Assembly: GCA_937928755.1 (NCBI GenBank)
Contig: CALEZI010000101.1
Coordinates: forward strand, 1 to 64,000
Direction of reading: 5' to 3'
DNA from: an uncultured Rhodanobacteraceae bacterium
GTDB lineage: Bacteria; Pseudomonadota; Gammaproteobacteria; Xanthomonadales; SZUA-5
Length of the DNA stretch: 64,000 bases
Positions within the stretch are counted from its first letter, which is position 1. Each line of letters starts with the position of its first letter. The notes below the pieces were generated by a model. It made no database searches. It was not told the origin of the DNA and saw only the letters and a program-made list of their open reading frames with translations. This document shows, one piece after another, positions 51,286 through 59,590 of this stretch. Both the position numbers and the translations under genes were made by a program.

Positions 51286-51645
51286 ATGGCACGAGTCAAA
51301 CGTGGTGTAACGGCGCGTCGGCGCCACAAGAAGCTGCTGTCGCGCGCGAAGGGTTATTACAACGCCCGCCGCAAGGTTTATCGCGTCGCCAAGCAGGCGG
51401 TCACCAAGGCACTGCAGTACGCCTATATCGGCCGCAAGCTGAAGAAGCGCGAGTACCGTTCGCTGTGGATCGTCCGCATCAACGCCGCCGCGCGTATGTG
51501 CGGCATGAGCTACAGCCGCTTGATCAATGGCCTGACCAAGGCTGGCATCAAGATCGACCGCAAGGTCCTGGCCGATCTGGCGGTGCACGACATGGTGGCG
51601 TTCAAGGCGATCGCCGATCAGGCCAAGGCCAAGTTGGCGGCTTGA
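51286..51645 (+). CDS. rplT: 50S ribosomal protein L20
   Basis: 119 residues beginning ARVKRGVTARRRHKKLLSRA, with GYYNARRKVYRVAKQAV and INAAARMCGMSYSRLINGL, the bL20 family. Assembly protein of the large subunit and, in relatives, translational repressor of its own operon. Preceded by GGGGAGGA. Confidence 0.97.
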   Translation: MARVKRGVTARRRHKKLLSRAKGYYNARRKVYRVAKQAVTKALQYAYIGRKLKKREYRSLWIVRINAAARMCGMSYSRLINGLTKAGIKIDRKVLADLAVHDMVAFKAIADQAKAKLAA

Positions 51646-51658
51646 GACATTGGACGTA

Positions 51659-51726
51659 GGTCACGTTGCCCGCAGGGCTACGTGACACGCAGCCGGATGT
51701 CACGTAGCCCTGCTGGCAACGTGACC
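51659..51726. repeat. 28-bp stem hairpin between rplT and pheS
   Basis: GGTCACGTTGCC plus the next 16 bases (51659-51686) pairs with 51699-51726 with a single mismatch, leaving a 12-base loop. The left arm is preceded by GTA, giving a GTAG-like head as in the REP families. No second copy was seen in this window. Confidence 0.8.
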
Positions 51727-51770
51727 TGCGAATGTGCGGTAAATGCGCGACCAACGTCATCGCTGGTACC

Positions 51771-51806
51771 GAACGGGGAGAAGCTTGCTTTTCCCCGTTC
51801 TTGTTT
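51771..51806 (+). terminator. Terminator-like hairpin before pheS
   Basis: AACGGGGA at 51772-51779 pairs with TCCCCGTT at 51792-51799, with a further AAGC/GCTT pairing inside, followed by CTTGTTT. It lies 27 bp before the pheS start, where enteric pheST has an attenuator. No Phe-rich leader peptide was found. Confidence 0.6.
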
Positions 51807-51832
51807 CTGGGGCTTCGATTTCCGGGCAAGAC

Positions 51833-52825
51833 ATGAACCTCGAGCAAGTTCTCAGCGATGCGCTGCCGCGCATCGACTCCGCATCCGATCCGGCCGCGCT
51901 CGATGCCTTGCGCGTCGAGTTCCTCGGCAAGTCCGGCAGCGTCACCGCGCTGCTGAAGTCGCTCGGCAGCCTGTCTCCGGACGAGCGCAAACAACGCGGC
52001 GCCGAAGTCAATCGCCTGCGCGATGCGCTGAGCGAAGCGCTGAACTCGCGCAAGTCGGCGCTCGATGCGGTCGCGCTGGCCGCCAAGCTCGAACGTGAGC
52101 GCATCGACATCAGCCTTCCGGGTCGCCAGGTCGGCGTGGGTGGCCTGCATCCGATCACCCGGGCGCTGGATCGAATCGTCGGCATCTTCGAGCACCTCGG
52201 CTACACGGTGGCCGATGGCCCGGAGATCGAAGATGACTGGCACAACTTCGAAGCGTTGAACTTCCCGCCCGATCATCCGGCGCGGACCATGCACGACACG
52301 TTCTATTTCCCCGATGGCCGCTTGCTGCGCACGCACACCTCGCCGGTGCAGATCCGCGTGATGCTGGAAAAGCAACCGCCGGTACGCGTGATCATCCCCG
52401 GCAAGGTCTATCGCAGCGATTCCGACCAGACGCATTCGCCGATGTTCCATCAGGTCGAAGGCCTGGTGGTCGGCGAGGACATCAATTTCGCCGATCTCAA
52501 GGGCACGCTGCTGAACTTCGTGCGGGCCTTCTTCGAGCGCGAACCGAAGCTGTTGTTCCGGCCGTCGTACTTCCCTTTCACCGAGCCGTCGGCCGACGTC
52601 TTGATGAACTGGGAACTGCCGGACGGCAGCGAGCGCTGGCTGGAAGTGCTCGGCTGCGGCATGGTGCACCCGAACGTGCTGCGCAACTGCGGCGTCGACC
52701 CCGAGCGCTATACCGGTTTCGCCTTCGGTCTCGGCGTCGAACGTTTCGCGATGCTGCGCTACGGCGTCACCGACCTGCGCGCGTTCTTCGAGAACGACTT
52801 GCGCTTCCTCGGGCAGTTCGCCTGA
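51833..52825 (+). CDS. pheS: Phenylalanyl-tRNA synthetase alpha subunit
   Basis: 330 residues. N-terminal coiled coil, then the class II core: HPITRALDRIVGIFEHLGYT, FYFPDGRLLRTHTSPVQIRV, KVYRSDSDQTHSPMFHQVEG (motif 2) and GFAFGLGVERFAMLRYGV (motif 3). Charges tRNA-Phe as alpha2-beta2 with PheT. The ATG at 51833 was selected since upstream in-frame sequence is the terminator hairpin. A repeat element separates it from pheT. Confidence 0.96.
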   Translation: MNLEQVLSDALPRIDSASDPAALDALRVEFLGKSGSVTALLKSLGSLSPDERKQRGAEVNRLRDALSEALNSRKSALDAVALAAKLERERIDISLPGRQVGVGGLHPITRALDRIVGIFEHLGYTVADGPEIEDDWHNFEALNFPPDHPARTMHDTFYFPDGRLLRTHTSPVQIRVMLEKQPPVRVIIPGKVYRSDSDQTHSPMFHQVEGLVVGEDINFADLKGTLLNFVRAFFEREPKLLFRPSYFPFTEPSADVLMNWELPDGSERWLEVLGCGMVHPNVLRNCGVDPERYTGFAFGLGVERFAMLRYGVTDLRAFFENDLRFLGQFA

Positions 52826-52879
52826 CGCGAGTTGATTGCTCGTCCATGGAACTGCATGGAAATCCGATAACTGCATTTG

Positions 52880-52968
52880 GCCCGCAAAGGACGCAAAGTA
52901 CGCAAAGAGAAGCGAAAGGCCTCCTTTGCACTCAGCTCTACTTTGCGTTCTTTGCGTCCTTTGCGGAC
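52880..52968. repeat. CGCAAAGGA-type inverted element, copy E
   Basis: Left arm GGCCCGCAAAGGACGCAAAG from 52880, right arm CTTTGCGTTCTTTGCGTCC through TTTGCGGAC ending at 52968. Inserted between pheS and pheT, whose products are made in equal amounts, so any effect on message stability or readthrough would matter. Confidence 0.9.
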
Positions 52969-53012
52969 GGCTCTTGGGCCGTTATGTAACGTCATCACTG
53001 TCGAGAGCCACA

Positions 53013-55376
53013 ATGAAGTTCTCCGAGAATTGGTTGCGCGAACTGGTTGATATTCCTGCCGATCGCGCTGCGCTTGCGCATCGATTGACGATGTGTGGTC
53101 TTGAGGTCGAATCGACCGAAGTGCTGGGTGCGGGTCTGGATGGCGTGCTGATCGGCGAGATCGTCGACGCCGTGCAGCACCCCAACGCTGATCGCCTGCG
53201 CGTGTGCACGGTGAACGCCGGCCTGGAGTCGCCGCTGCAGATCGTGTGTGGCGCGCCGAATGCGCGCGTGGGCTTGAAGGCGCCGCTGGCCATCGTTGGT
53301 GCGGTGCTGCCGGGCGGACTCGAGATCAAGGCGGCCAAACTGCGCGGTGTCGACTCCTTCGGCATGTTGTGCTCGGCCAGAGAGCTCGGCACCGATGCCG
53401 ATGCCTCCGGTCTGCTCGAATTGCCCGCCGATGCCCCGGTCGGCGTCTCGTTTGCGGCCTGGCTGGGACTTCCGGACGCGATCATCGAGCTCGGACTTAC
53501 CCCGAATCGCAGCGATTGCCTCGGCATGCGCGGACTGGCGCTGGAAGTGGCGGCGGAGTTCGGTACCACCGCAAGCTTGTCGGCGATCACGCCGGTGGCC
53601 GCCGGCCATGCCGAACAACTGGCGATCGAGCTGGTCCCCGATGCAGGCTGCCCACGCTACTGCGGGCGCATCATCAGCGGTCTCGACGGCACAGCGCGGA
53701 CGCCGGGCTGGATGATCGAACGCCTGCGGCGTGCCGGTCTGCGCCCGATCAGCGCGCTGGTGGACGTCACCAATTACGTGATGCTGGAACTCGGCCAACC
53801 GTTGCATGCCTTCGACGCGGACTGCATTCGCGGCAGCATCGAGGTGCGCCGCGCCCACCCCGGCGAAACCTGTACTTTGTTGGACGGTCGCGAGGTGGCG
53901 CTCGATTCCGAGTTTCTGGTGATCGCCGATGATGTCGGTGCTGTCGCGCTGGCGGGCGTGATGGGCGGCTTCGGTTCGCGCATCACTGAAACCACGCGGC
54001 GCGTCTTTCTGGAGAGCGCGCACTTTGCGCCCGCCGCGATCAGCGGACGCGCGCGCCGATTGGGTCTGCATACCGACGCCTCGCACCGCTTCGAGCGTGG
54101 GGTCGATCCGGAGCTTCCGCGCCTCGCGCTGGAACGTGCGACGGCATTGCTTCTGGAAATTGCCGGCGGCAGCGCCGGACCGGTCAGCGAAGCCCTGATC
54201 GCCGACGAATTGCCGGTTCGCGCTGCGGTGCGACTGCGGCACGCGCGATTGGCACGAGTGCTGGGCATCGAGATCCCGGCAGCGACGGTCGAGTTCATAC
54301 TGTTCACGCTGGGCATGCAGGTGACGCCGGCTGTCGACCATTGGATTGTCGTGCCCCCCAGCTGGCGCTTCGACATAAGCATCGAGGAAGACCTGATCGA
54401 GGAGGTTGCACGCATCCACGGCTACGATCAGATCCCGACGGTCGCGCCGCGCGGCGAACTCAATGTCGAGCCGGTCAGCGAATTGCGATTGCCGTTGATC
54501 CGCATGCGCGAGCGCCTGGTGGCCCGGGGTTATTCCGAGGCGATCACCTTTGCTTTTCTCGGCGAAGACGAACTGCAGCGCTGGGGTCTCGATCGGGATG
54601 TACTGGCGCTGGCCAATCCGCTCTCCAATGACCTGGCGATCATGCGCACCTCCTTGTTGCCCGGTCTGACTGCGGCGCTGCTGCGCAACCAGAATCGACA
54701 GCAGGCGCGGATTCGCCTGTTCGAACTCGGGCGCAGTTATCGCGCGAGCGTCAACGGACCGATCGAGACCGAACTGCTGTCGCTGATCGTCAGCGGCGAC
54801 GCGCGCCCTGAGCAGTGGGGCGAAAAGGCACGTCCGGTGGACTTTCACGACCTCAAGGGCGATGTCGAGGCATGCACCGAAGGACGCGGACGCTGGGTCG
54901 CCGGTGGTCCGGATTGCCTGCATCCCGGGCGCCGGGCGCAGTTGCTCATCGGTGAACAGGTCGCCGGGTTCATCGGTGCGCTGCATCCGGAACTGGTGCG
55001 CCGGTTGGACCTGACCGGTGAAGTGCAGGTGGCTGAGCTGAACCTCGACGTGATCCGCGCGCGACAGATGCCAAAGCCCGCGGAATTGTCCCGCTTTCCT
55101 TCGGTTCGCCGCGACCTGGCATTGGTGTTGCCCGAGCACATCGATTACGCCAGCCTCGATCGCTGCGTGACGACCGCCGCCGGCAGCCTGCTGCGCGAAC
55201 TTCGACTGTTCGACGTCTATCGCGGCCCGGGTATCGAAACCGGCTGCAAAAGCTTCGCTATCGGCTTGATTTTGCAAGACGATTCGCGCACTCTTAGCGA
55301 TGCGGATGTGGACCGGTTGGTGGCCGCTGTGGTTGAGCGTGCAGCCGCGGAACTTGGGGCTCTGGTGCGGAGTTAA
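53013..55376 (+). CDS. pheT: Phenylalanyl-tRNA synthetase beta subunit
   Basis: 787 residues, full length. tRNA-binding domain (about 40-150: VLIGEIVDAVQHPNADRLRV, QIVCGAPNARVGLKAPLAIV), B3/B4 editing domain (DVTNYVMLELGQPLHAFD), B5 domain and a degenerate class II core (EEDLIEEVARIHGYDQIPTV), and a C-terminal anticodon-binding FDX-ACB domain (RFPSVRRDLALVLPEHIDYA). The ATG at 53013 opens directly into MKFSENWLRELVDI, the family N-terminus. ihfA begins 3 bp after the stop. Confidence 0.97.
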   Translation: MKFSENWLRELVDIPADRAALAHRLTMCGLEVESTEVLGAGLDGVLIGEIVDAVQHPNADRLRVCTVNAGLESPLQIVCGAPNARVGLKAPLAIVGAVLPGGLEIKAAKLRGVDSFGMLCSARELGTDADASGLLELPADAPVGVSFAAWLGLPDAIIELGLTPNRSDCLGMRGLALEVAAEFGTTASLSAITPVAAGHAEQLAIELVPDAGCPRYCGRIISGLDGTARTPGWMIERLRRAGLRPISALVDVTNYVMLELGQPLHAFDADCIRGSIEVRRAHPGETCTLLDGREVALDSEFLVIADDVGAVALAGVMGGFGSRITETTRRVFLESAHFAPAAISGRARRLGLHTDASHRFERGVDPELPRLALERATALLLEIAGGSAGPVSEALIADELPVRAAVRLRHARLARVLGIEIPAATVEFILFTLGMQVTPAVDHWIVVPPSWRFDISIEEDLIEEVARIHGYDQIPTVAPRGELNVEPVSELRLPLIRMRERLVARGYSEAITFAFLGEDELQRWGLDRDVLALANPLSNDLAIMRTSLLPGLTAALLRNQNRQQARIRLFELGRSYRASVNGPIETELLSLIVSGDARPEQWGEKARPVDFHDLKGDVEACTEGRGRWVAGGPDCLHPGRRAQLLIGEQVAGFIGALHPELVRRLDLTGEVQVAELNLDVIRARQMPKPAELSRFPSVRRDLALVLPEHIDYASLDRCVTTAAGSLLRELRLFDVYRGPGIETGCKSFAIGLILQDDSRTLSDADVDRLVAAVVERAAAELGALVRS

Positions 55377-55379
55377 GGG

Positions 55380-55679
55380 ATGGCGCTGACCAAGGCCGAG
55401 ATGGCCCAACGCTTGTTCGAGGACGTTGGACTCAACAAGCGTGAGGCCAAGGAGTTCGTCGATATCTTCTTCGACGTCATCCGCGAGGCGCTCGAGAAGG
55501 GGGAGAACGTCAAGCTTTCGGGCTTTGGCAATTTCGATCTGCGCGAGAAGAACCAACGCCCAGGCCGCAATCCGAAGACCGGCGAGGAGATTCCGATCTC
55601 TGCGCGCCGTGTGGTGACGTTCAGGGCAGGGCAGAAGCTCAAGGCGCGAGTAGAGGCTTATGCTGGATCCGGGCAGTAA
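55380..55679 (+). CDS. ihfA: Integration host factor alpha subunit
   Basis: 99 residues. ALTKAEMAQRLFEDVGLNKR, VKLSGFGNFDLREKNQRPGR with the DNA-intercalating Pro, and NPKTGEEIPISARRVVTFRA identify IHF-alpha. Nucleoid protein that bends DNA as a heterodimer with IHF-beta. The MerR gene starts within its last 20 bases. Confidence 0.97.
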   Translation: MALTKAEMAQRLFEDVGLNKREAKEFVDIFFDVIREALEKGENVKLSGFGNFDLREKNQRPGRNPKTGEEIPISARRVVTFRAGQKLKARVEAYAGSGQ

Positions 55680-56046
55680 CAGCGAGCTTCCGCCAATCCC
55701 GGCCAAGCGCTACTTCACCATCGGTGAGGTCAGCGAATTGTGTGGTGTCAAGCCGCACGTGCTGCGCTATTGGGAGCAGGAGTTCCCCAGCCTGAAGCCG
55801 GTCAAGCGCCGTGGCAATCGTCGCTATTACCAGCGCCACGATGTGCTGATGATCCGCCAGATCCGCAGTCTGCTTTACGAACAGGGCTTTACCATCGGCG
55901 GCGCGCGGCAGCGGCTGGATGGCGAAGCCAACGGCAAGGCCGACAAGCTGGACAAGTCGGACCGGCCTGAAGGCAAGATTCCGGCTGAACTCGTGCGCCA
56001 GATGCGCCTCGACCTCGAGGCGGTGCTGGAAATCCTGCGCGTCTGA
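55660..56046 (+). CDS. MerR family transcriptional regulator
   Basis: 128 residues. Helix-turn-helix with wing: RYFTIGEVSELCGVKPHVLR, YWEQEFPSLKPVKRRGNRRY, MIRQIRSLLYEQGFTIGGAR. The short C-terminal part (VRQMRLDLEAVLEILRV) is a dimer helix without recognisable ligand cysteines. Always downstream of ihfA in this group and co-transcribed (20-bp overlap); the regulated genes are unknown. Confidence 0.93.
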   Translation: MLDPGSNSELPPIPAKRYFTIGEVSELCGVKPHVLRYWEQEFPSLKPVKRRGNRRYYQRHDVLMIRQIRSLLYEQGFTIGGARQRLDGEANGKADKLDKSDRPEGKIPAELVRQMRLDLEAVLEILRV

Positions 56047-56060
56047 AGCTGCGAGTGACG

Positions 56061-56140
56061 TGTGGGAGCGACCTTGTGTCGCGAACTTTGCTTTGCCGTG
56101 TCCCGGCACAAGAGCTCGCGACACAAGGTCGCTCCCACAG
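56061..56140. repeat. GTGGGAGCGACC REP inverted pair
   Basis: Left arm 56061-56084 (TGTGGGAGCGACCTTGTG then TCGCGA), right arm 56114-56140 the inverse, 29 bp apart. Same family as 13336-13413. Between merR and tRNA-Pro. Confidence 0.88.
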
Positions 56141-56195
56141 GTCTGTCGGTCCTACCCAGCAAGCTTGTAATCCTGTAGCCTCCGCCTCCTTCGGT

Positions 56196-56272
56196 CGGGG
56201 CGTAGCGCAGCCTGGTAGCGCACTACAATGGGGTTGTAGGGGTCGAGAGTTCGAATCTCTCCGCCCCGACCA
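56196..56272 (+). tRNA. tRNA-Pro(GGG)
   Basis: 77 nt with encoded CCA. Acceptor CGGGGCG/CGCCCCG, D arm GCGCAGCCTGGTAGCGC, anticodon stem CTACA/TGTAG with anticodon GGG at 56230-56232, T arm GAGAGTTCGAATCTCTC. Canonical downstream neighbour of ihfA-merR in this order. Confidence 0.97.
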
Positions 56273-56350
56273 ATTTGAGGATTTACGCGAACGGCGACCG
56301 GTAACCCCGTGTCGCCGTTTGTGTTTCTGGATCAGGAAGGGAGCGCCATC

Positions 56351-57301
56351 ATGGAACGTCGCCAGCTTTATCCCGAAATCGAACCCTACGAAACCGGCCG
56401 CCTGCCGGTCGGCGACGGCCACGAGTTGTACTTCGAACAATGCGGAAACCCGGACGGCAAGCCGGTCGTGTTCCTGCACGGTGGGCCAGGCGCAGGCTGC
56501 AACGCCAAGGCGCGCCGCTTTTTCAATCCGGAAAAATACCGGATCGTGTTGTTCGACCAGCGCGGCTGCGGGCGATCGACGCCACACGCAAGCCTGGTGG
56601 CCAACACGACCTGGCATCTGGTGGCTGACATCGAGCGTCTGCGCAAACACCTCTCGATCGATCGCTGGCAGGTATTCGGCGGTTCCTGGGGATCGACGCT
56701 GGCGCTGGCCTATGCGCAGACCCATCCGCAGCAAGTCACGCAACTGGTTTTGCGCGGCATCTTCATGTTGCGACGCTGGGAACTCGAGTGGTTCTATCAG
56801 TCCGGTGCCGACGCCATCTTCCCGGACGCCTGGGACGACTATCTTGCGGCCATTCCGGAGGTCGAGCGCGGCGACCTCATCAGCGCCTACCACCGTCGGC
56901 TGACCTCGCCCGACCCGAACGTGCAATTGGAGGCAGCAAAGGCCTGGTCGATCTGGGAGGCGCGCACCAGTTTTCTGTATCAGGATCCGGCGCACGTCGA
57001 CGCCTCGGCCGCAGACCTGTTCGCGTTGGCGTTCGCGCGAATCGAGTGTCATTACTTCGTCAATGGCGGCTTTTTCGATCGCGACGACCAGTTGCTGGCC
57101 AACGCCTACCGCCTGAAGGGGATCCCCGCGGTCATCGTGCAGGGACGCTATGACGTCGTTTGCCCGATGCGCTCGGCCTGGGATCTGCACCAGGCCTGGC
57201 CGGAGGCCGATCTGCGCATCGTTGCCGACGCCGGGCATTCGGCGCTGGAAGCTGGCAACACACATGAACTGATCATGGCGACCGATCGATTCGCCGGTTG
57301 A
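56351..57301 (+). CDS. pip: Proline iminopeptidase
   Basis: Serine peptidase of the S33 alpha/beta hydrolase family that removes N-terminal proline. 316 residues. HGGPGAGCN forms the oxyanion hole, nucleophile Ser112 sits in GGSWGSTLALAYA, the acid is the Asp in GRYDVVCP and the base His is in DAGHSALE. EIEPYETGRLPVGDGHELYF is the family N-terminus, which fixes the ATG at 56351. Cytoplasmic and probably monocistronic. Confidence 0.94.
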   Translation: MERRQLYPEIEPYETGRLPVGDGHELYFEQCGNPDGKPVVFLHGGPGAGCNAKARRFFNPEKYRIVLFDQRGCGRSTPHASLVANTTWHLVADIERLRKHLSIDRWQVFGGSWGSTLALAYAQTHPQQVTQLVLRGIFMLRRWELEWFYQSGADAIFPDAWDDYLAAIPEVERGDLISAYHRRLTSPDPNVQLEAAKAWSIWEARTSFLYQDPAHVDASAADLFALAFARIECHYFVNGGFFDRDDQLLANAYRLKGIPAVIVQGRYDVVCPMRSAWDLHQAWPEADLRIVADAGHSALEAGNTHELIMATDRFAG

Positions 57302-57451
57302 GGTCACGCCTCGGCCGGACGCGCACGGCGTTGCGTTGAACCTGGGTTGAAATGCGACACTCCCGGACGCAAGTCCTGATCAAGCCGGCAGATTTGCGTG
57401 CTCGTTCGGCTTGCTTGTGCCGCAAGTGGGTCACCCAGACTGGAGCTGTCG

Positions 57452-58813
57452 ATGGTCGATTCGCCACCCGCCACGCCGTTGTCGCAGTTCCGCAAGCTGT
57501 TCGACCGCATGCCGGATATTGCCGTTCGTGGCTGTCGCGTGGATGGCACGCTGACGTACTGGAACGGCGCGGCGGAGCGGCTCTATGGCTACCGCTCCGA
57601 CGAGGCTCTGGGGCAATCCCAGTTTGTACTGTTGCTCGGTCCCGAAGCGACTGACGAGGCTGCGGGCGAACTGCGTCGAGCCTGCGCACAGCGAATGCCG
57701 TTGCCGCTGACCGAGCAAACATGGCGCGCCAAGGATGGTCGAATGGTGGTCGTGCTCACGACGCAGATGGTGTTCGATGAGCCCGAGCATGCGCTCGAGA
57801 TGTACTCGATGGATGTCGATATCAGCTCGCGCGCTCGCGACGAAGCGCAATTGAGCCTTGCGGAAATGGTCTTCGAGCAGAGTCGCGAGGGCATCCTCAT
57901 TGCCGATCGCGATCGCAATATCGTCAAGGTCAATCCGGCATTCACGACGATTACCGGGTACACCGAAGCCGAGGTGATTGGCCGCAATCCCCGTTTGCTG
58001 TCGTCCGGACAACACGATGCCGATTTCTATCGCGACATGTGGTCGGAAATCGAAACCAGGGGTTCGTGGTTTGGTGAGGTCTGGAACCGGCGCAAGGATG
58101 GCACGGTGTATGCCGAGGCGCTGTCGATTGCGCGGGTCAATGCGGCCGACGGTCGGGTACAGCATTACATCAGCATCATCCGCGACATCACCGAGCGCAA
58201 GCGCGTCGAAGAGCAGATTCAGCGATTGGCGCATCATGACTCGCTGACCGGCCTGCCCAATCGCGCGTTGCTTGCCGATCGGGCCAGACAGGCCCTGAGC
58301 CTCGCGCGTCGCGGCGCGAGTCCCTTGACGCTGATGTTTCTGGATCTCGACCGCTTCAAGGAGATCAACGACTCGCTGGGACATCGCGTTGGCGACTTGT
58401 TGCTGATCGAGGTGGCGCGGCGTCTGCTGTCGGCGGTACGCGAACAGGACACGGTTTCGCGCCAGGGCGGCGATGAGTTCGTGCTGGCTTTGCCGGGTAC
58501 CGATGCCGATGGCGCTGCGCATGTGGCGGAAAAGGCGCGCGATCTGATCGCCGAGCCGATGACCATCGAGGGTCATGTGATCAGGGTCACCACGTCGATC
58601 GGAATTGCCGTGTTCCCGAACGATGCGGACGAGTTCGAGACTTTATCTCGTGCCGCCGACGTTGCCATGTATCGCGCCAAGCGCGAGGGCCGCAATACCT
58701 GGCGTTTTCACGTGTCGATGCTGGACGACGCGCCACCTGTAGCGACAGAAGTCGGCGACCGGCAGGCCGGGCCGGCGACCGACATCGGCTCGCCGTTGTG
58801 CAACAGAGGGTGA
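57452..58813 (+). CDS. PAS-PAS-GGDEF diguanylate cyclase
   Basis: 453 residues from the ATG at 57452 (the frame is open to 57398). Two PAS domains: the first about 10-120, the second about 130-250 with ILIADRDRNIVKVNPAFTTI followed by a PAC segment (GEVWNRRKDGTVYAEALSI). A GGDEF domain from about 270 has HDSLTGLPNRALL and an intact catalytic RQGGDEFVLAL near 337, so it probably makes cyclic di-GMP. No membrane helix; cytoplasmic sensor. A strong terminator follows at 58960. Confidence 0.92.
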   Translation: MVDSPPATPLSQFRKLFDRMPDIAVRGCRVDGTLTYWNGAAERLYGYRSDEALGQSQFVLLLGPEATDEAAGELRRACAQRMPLPLTEQTWRAKDGRMVVVLTTQMVFDEPEHALEMYSMDVDISSRARDEAQLSLAEMVFEQSREGILIADRDRNIVKVNPAFTTITGYTEAEVIGRNPRLLSSGQHDADFYRDMWSEIETRGSWFGEVWNRRKDGTVYAEALSIARVNAADGRVQHYISIIRDITERKRVEEQIQRLAHHDSLTGLPNRALLADRARQALSLARRGASPLTLMFLDLDRFKEINDSLGHRVGDLLLIEVARRLLSAVREQDTVSRQGGDEFVLALPGTDADGAAHVAEKARDLIAEPMTIEGHVIRVTTSIGIAVFPNDADEFETLSRAADVAMYRAKREGRNTWRFHVSMLDDAPPVATEVGDRQAGPATDIGSPLCNRG

Positions 58814-58881
58814 TTCCTGCACGTTTGCAAGCTCTCAGTCATACAAGTTTCGCGAATCTTTCCCGACTTCGTGGCATCCTA

Positions 58882-58993
58882 GGAAGTGCGCTGGCCACCG
58901 GATGATGGCCGCGGCTGGCGCCTCCGCTTCAAGTGCACTCCCCAGCGGATGACCTTCGCAACCGCGACGGTGGCGACGCCGTCGCGGTTTTTT
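58882..58993 (+). ncRNA. Candidate structured RNA ending in a terminator
   Basis: A closing stem GGAAGTGC/GCACTCC (58882-58889 with 58935-58941) encloses two hairpins: GGCCA/TGGCC with a GGA-containing loop (58893-58910) and GCGG/CCGC (58911-58927). The terminator stem follows at once. Could be the 3' end of the GGDEF message or a separate small RNA; no promoter was recognised. Confidence 0.35.
58960..58993 (+). terminator. Intrinsic terminator
   Basis: AACCGCGACGG (58960-58970) pairs with CCGTCGCGGTT (58979-58989) around an eight-base loop, followed by six T. Ends transcription from the GGDEF gene side; the DUF4442 gene converges on it. Confidence 0.88.
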
Positions 58994-59060
58994 GTGTCGT
59001 TTTTTCCCTTGCGTTAGTCGAATAACCCTCCCTGCGGATCGGCGAGATCTGCCGCGCCGG

Positions 59061-59582
59061 TCAGGACGCGGTGGTCTCGCTGCGCTTCGGACTGACCCAC
59101 ATGGTGATCTCGGCGCTGAAAACCGCTTCGCCGTTACGGTCCTTGACCACCACACGAGCCACGCGCTCGGCGCCACTGTCGATGGCGCCGATCGGATCGA
59201 GGATCGCTTCGCCGCGCATCGGCCCGACTGCCTTCTTCAGGTATTTCACCGTCATTCCCTTCGGAATCCAGCGCAACGAGCGCGTCATGGCGGCGTCGGT
59301 TGCGAGGCCGCCGATGAACTCGGCGAGATTGCACAGCGCAATCGCGTGTACCGTGCCGATGTGGTTCTGGATGCGCCGACGGTGCTGAATGCTGGCGACG
59401 CAGCGACCCGGCTCCAGCGTCTCCAGCAGCGGCGAAATGCTGCTGAAATAGGGCGCCTGGTGGCAGATCAGGCGCGAACACAACCAGCGGCCGAAGCCGC
59501 CGTTGCCGAGCTTGCGGAACGCCTTCAGTGCCTGACTGCCGGCACCGGGTTGCTCGCTGGAGATGGGCGTCGAATCACTCAT
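59061..59582 (-). CDS. DUF4442 hotdog-fold protein
   Basis: 173 residues from the ATG at 59582. IGTVHAIALCNLAEFIGGLA is the hotdog-fold thioesterase-like core helix; MRSLRWIPKGMTVKYLKKAV and VFSAEITMWVSPKR add the family strands. DUF4442 proteins are predicted acyl-CoA thioesterases or acyl carriers. It begins 8 bp after the acyl-CoA dehydrogenase stop, so they likely form a fatty acid unit. Confidence 0.9.
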   Translation of the reverse strand: MSDSTPISSEQPGAGSQALKAFRKLGNGGFGRWLCSRLICHQAPYFSSISPLLETLEPGRCVASIQHRRRIQNHIGTVHAIALCNLAEFIGGLATDAAMTRSLRWIPKGMTVKYLKKAVGPMRGEAILDPIGAIDSGAERVARVVVKDRNGEAVFSAEITMWVSPKRSETTAS

Positions 59583-59590
59583 GGGCGTGT

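Noticed and set aside
51646..51832. pheL-like leader peptide for attenuation of pheST
   Set aside because: No short ORF with a run of Phe codons precedes the hairpin at 51771; the Phe codons found are after it and in a frame that runs into pheS.
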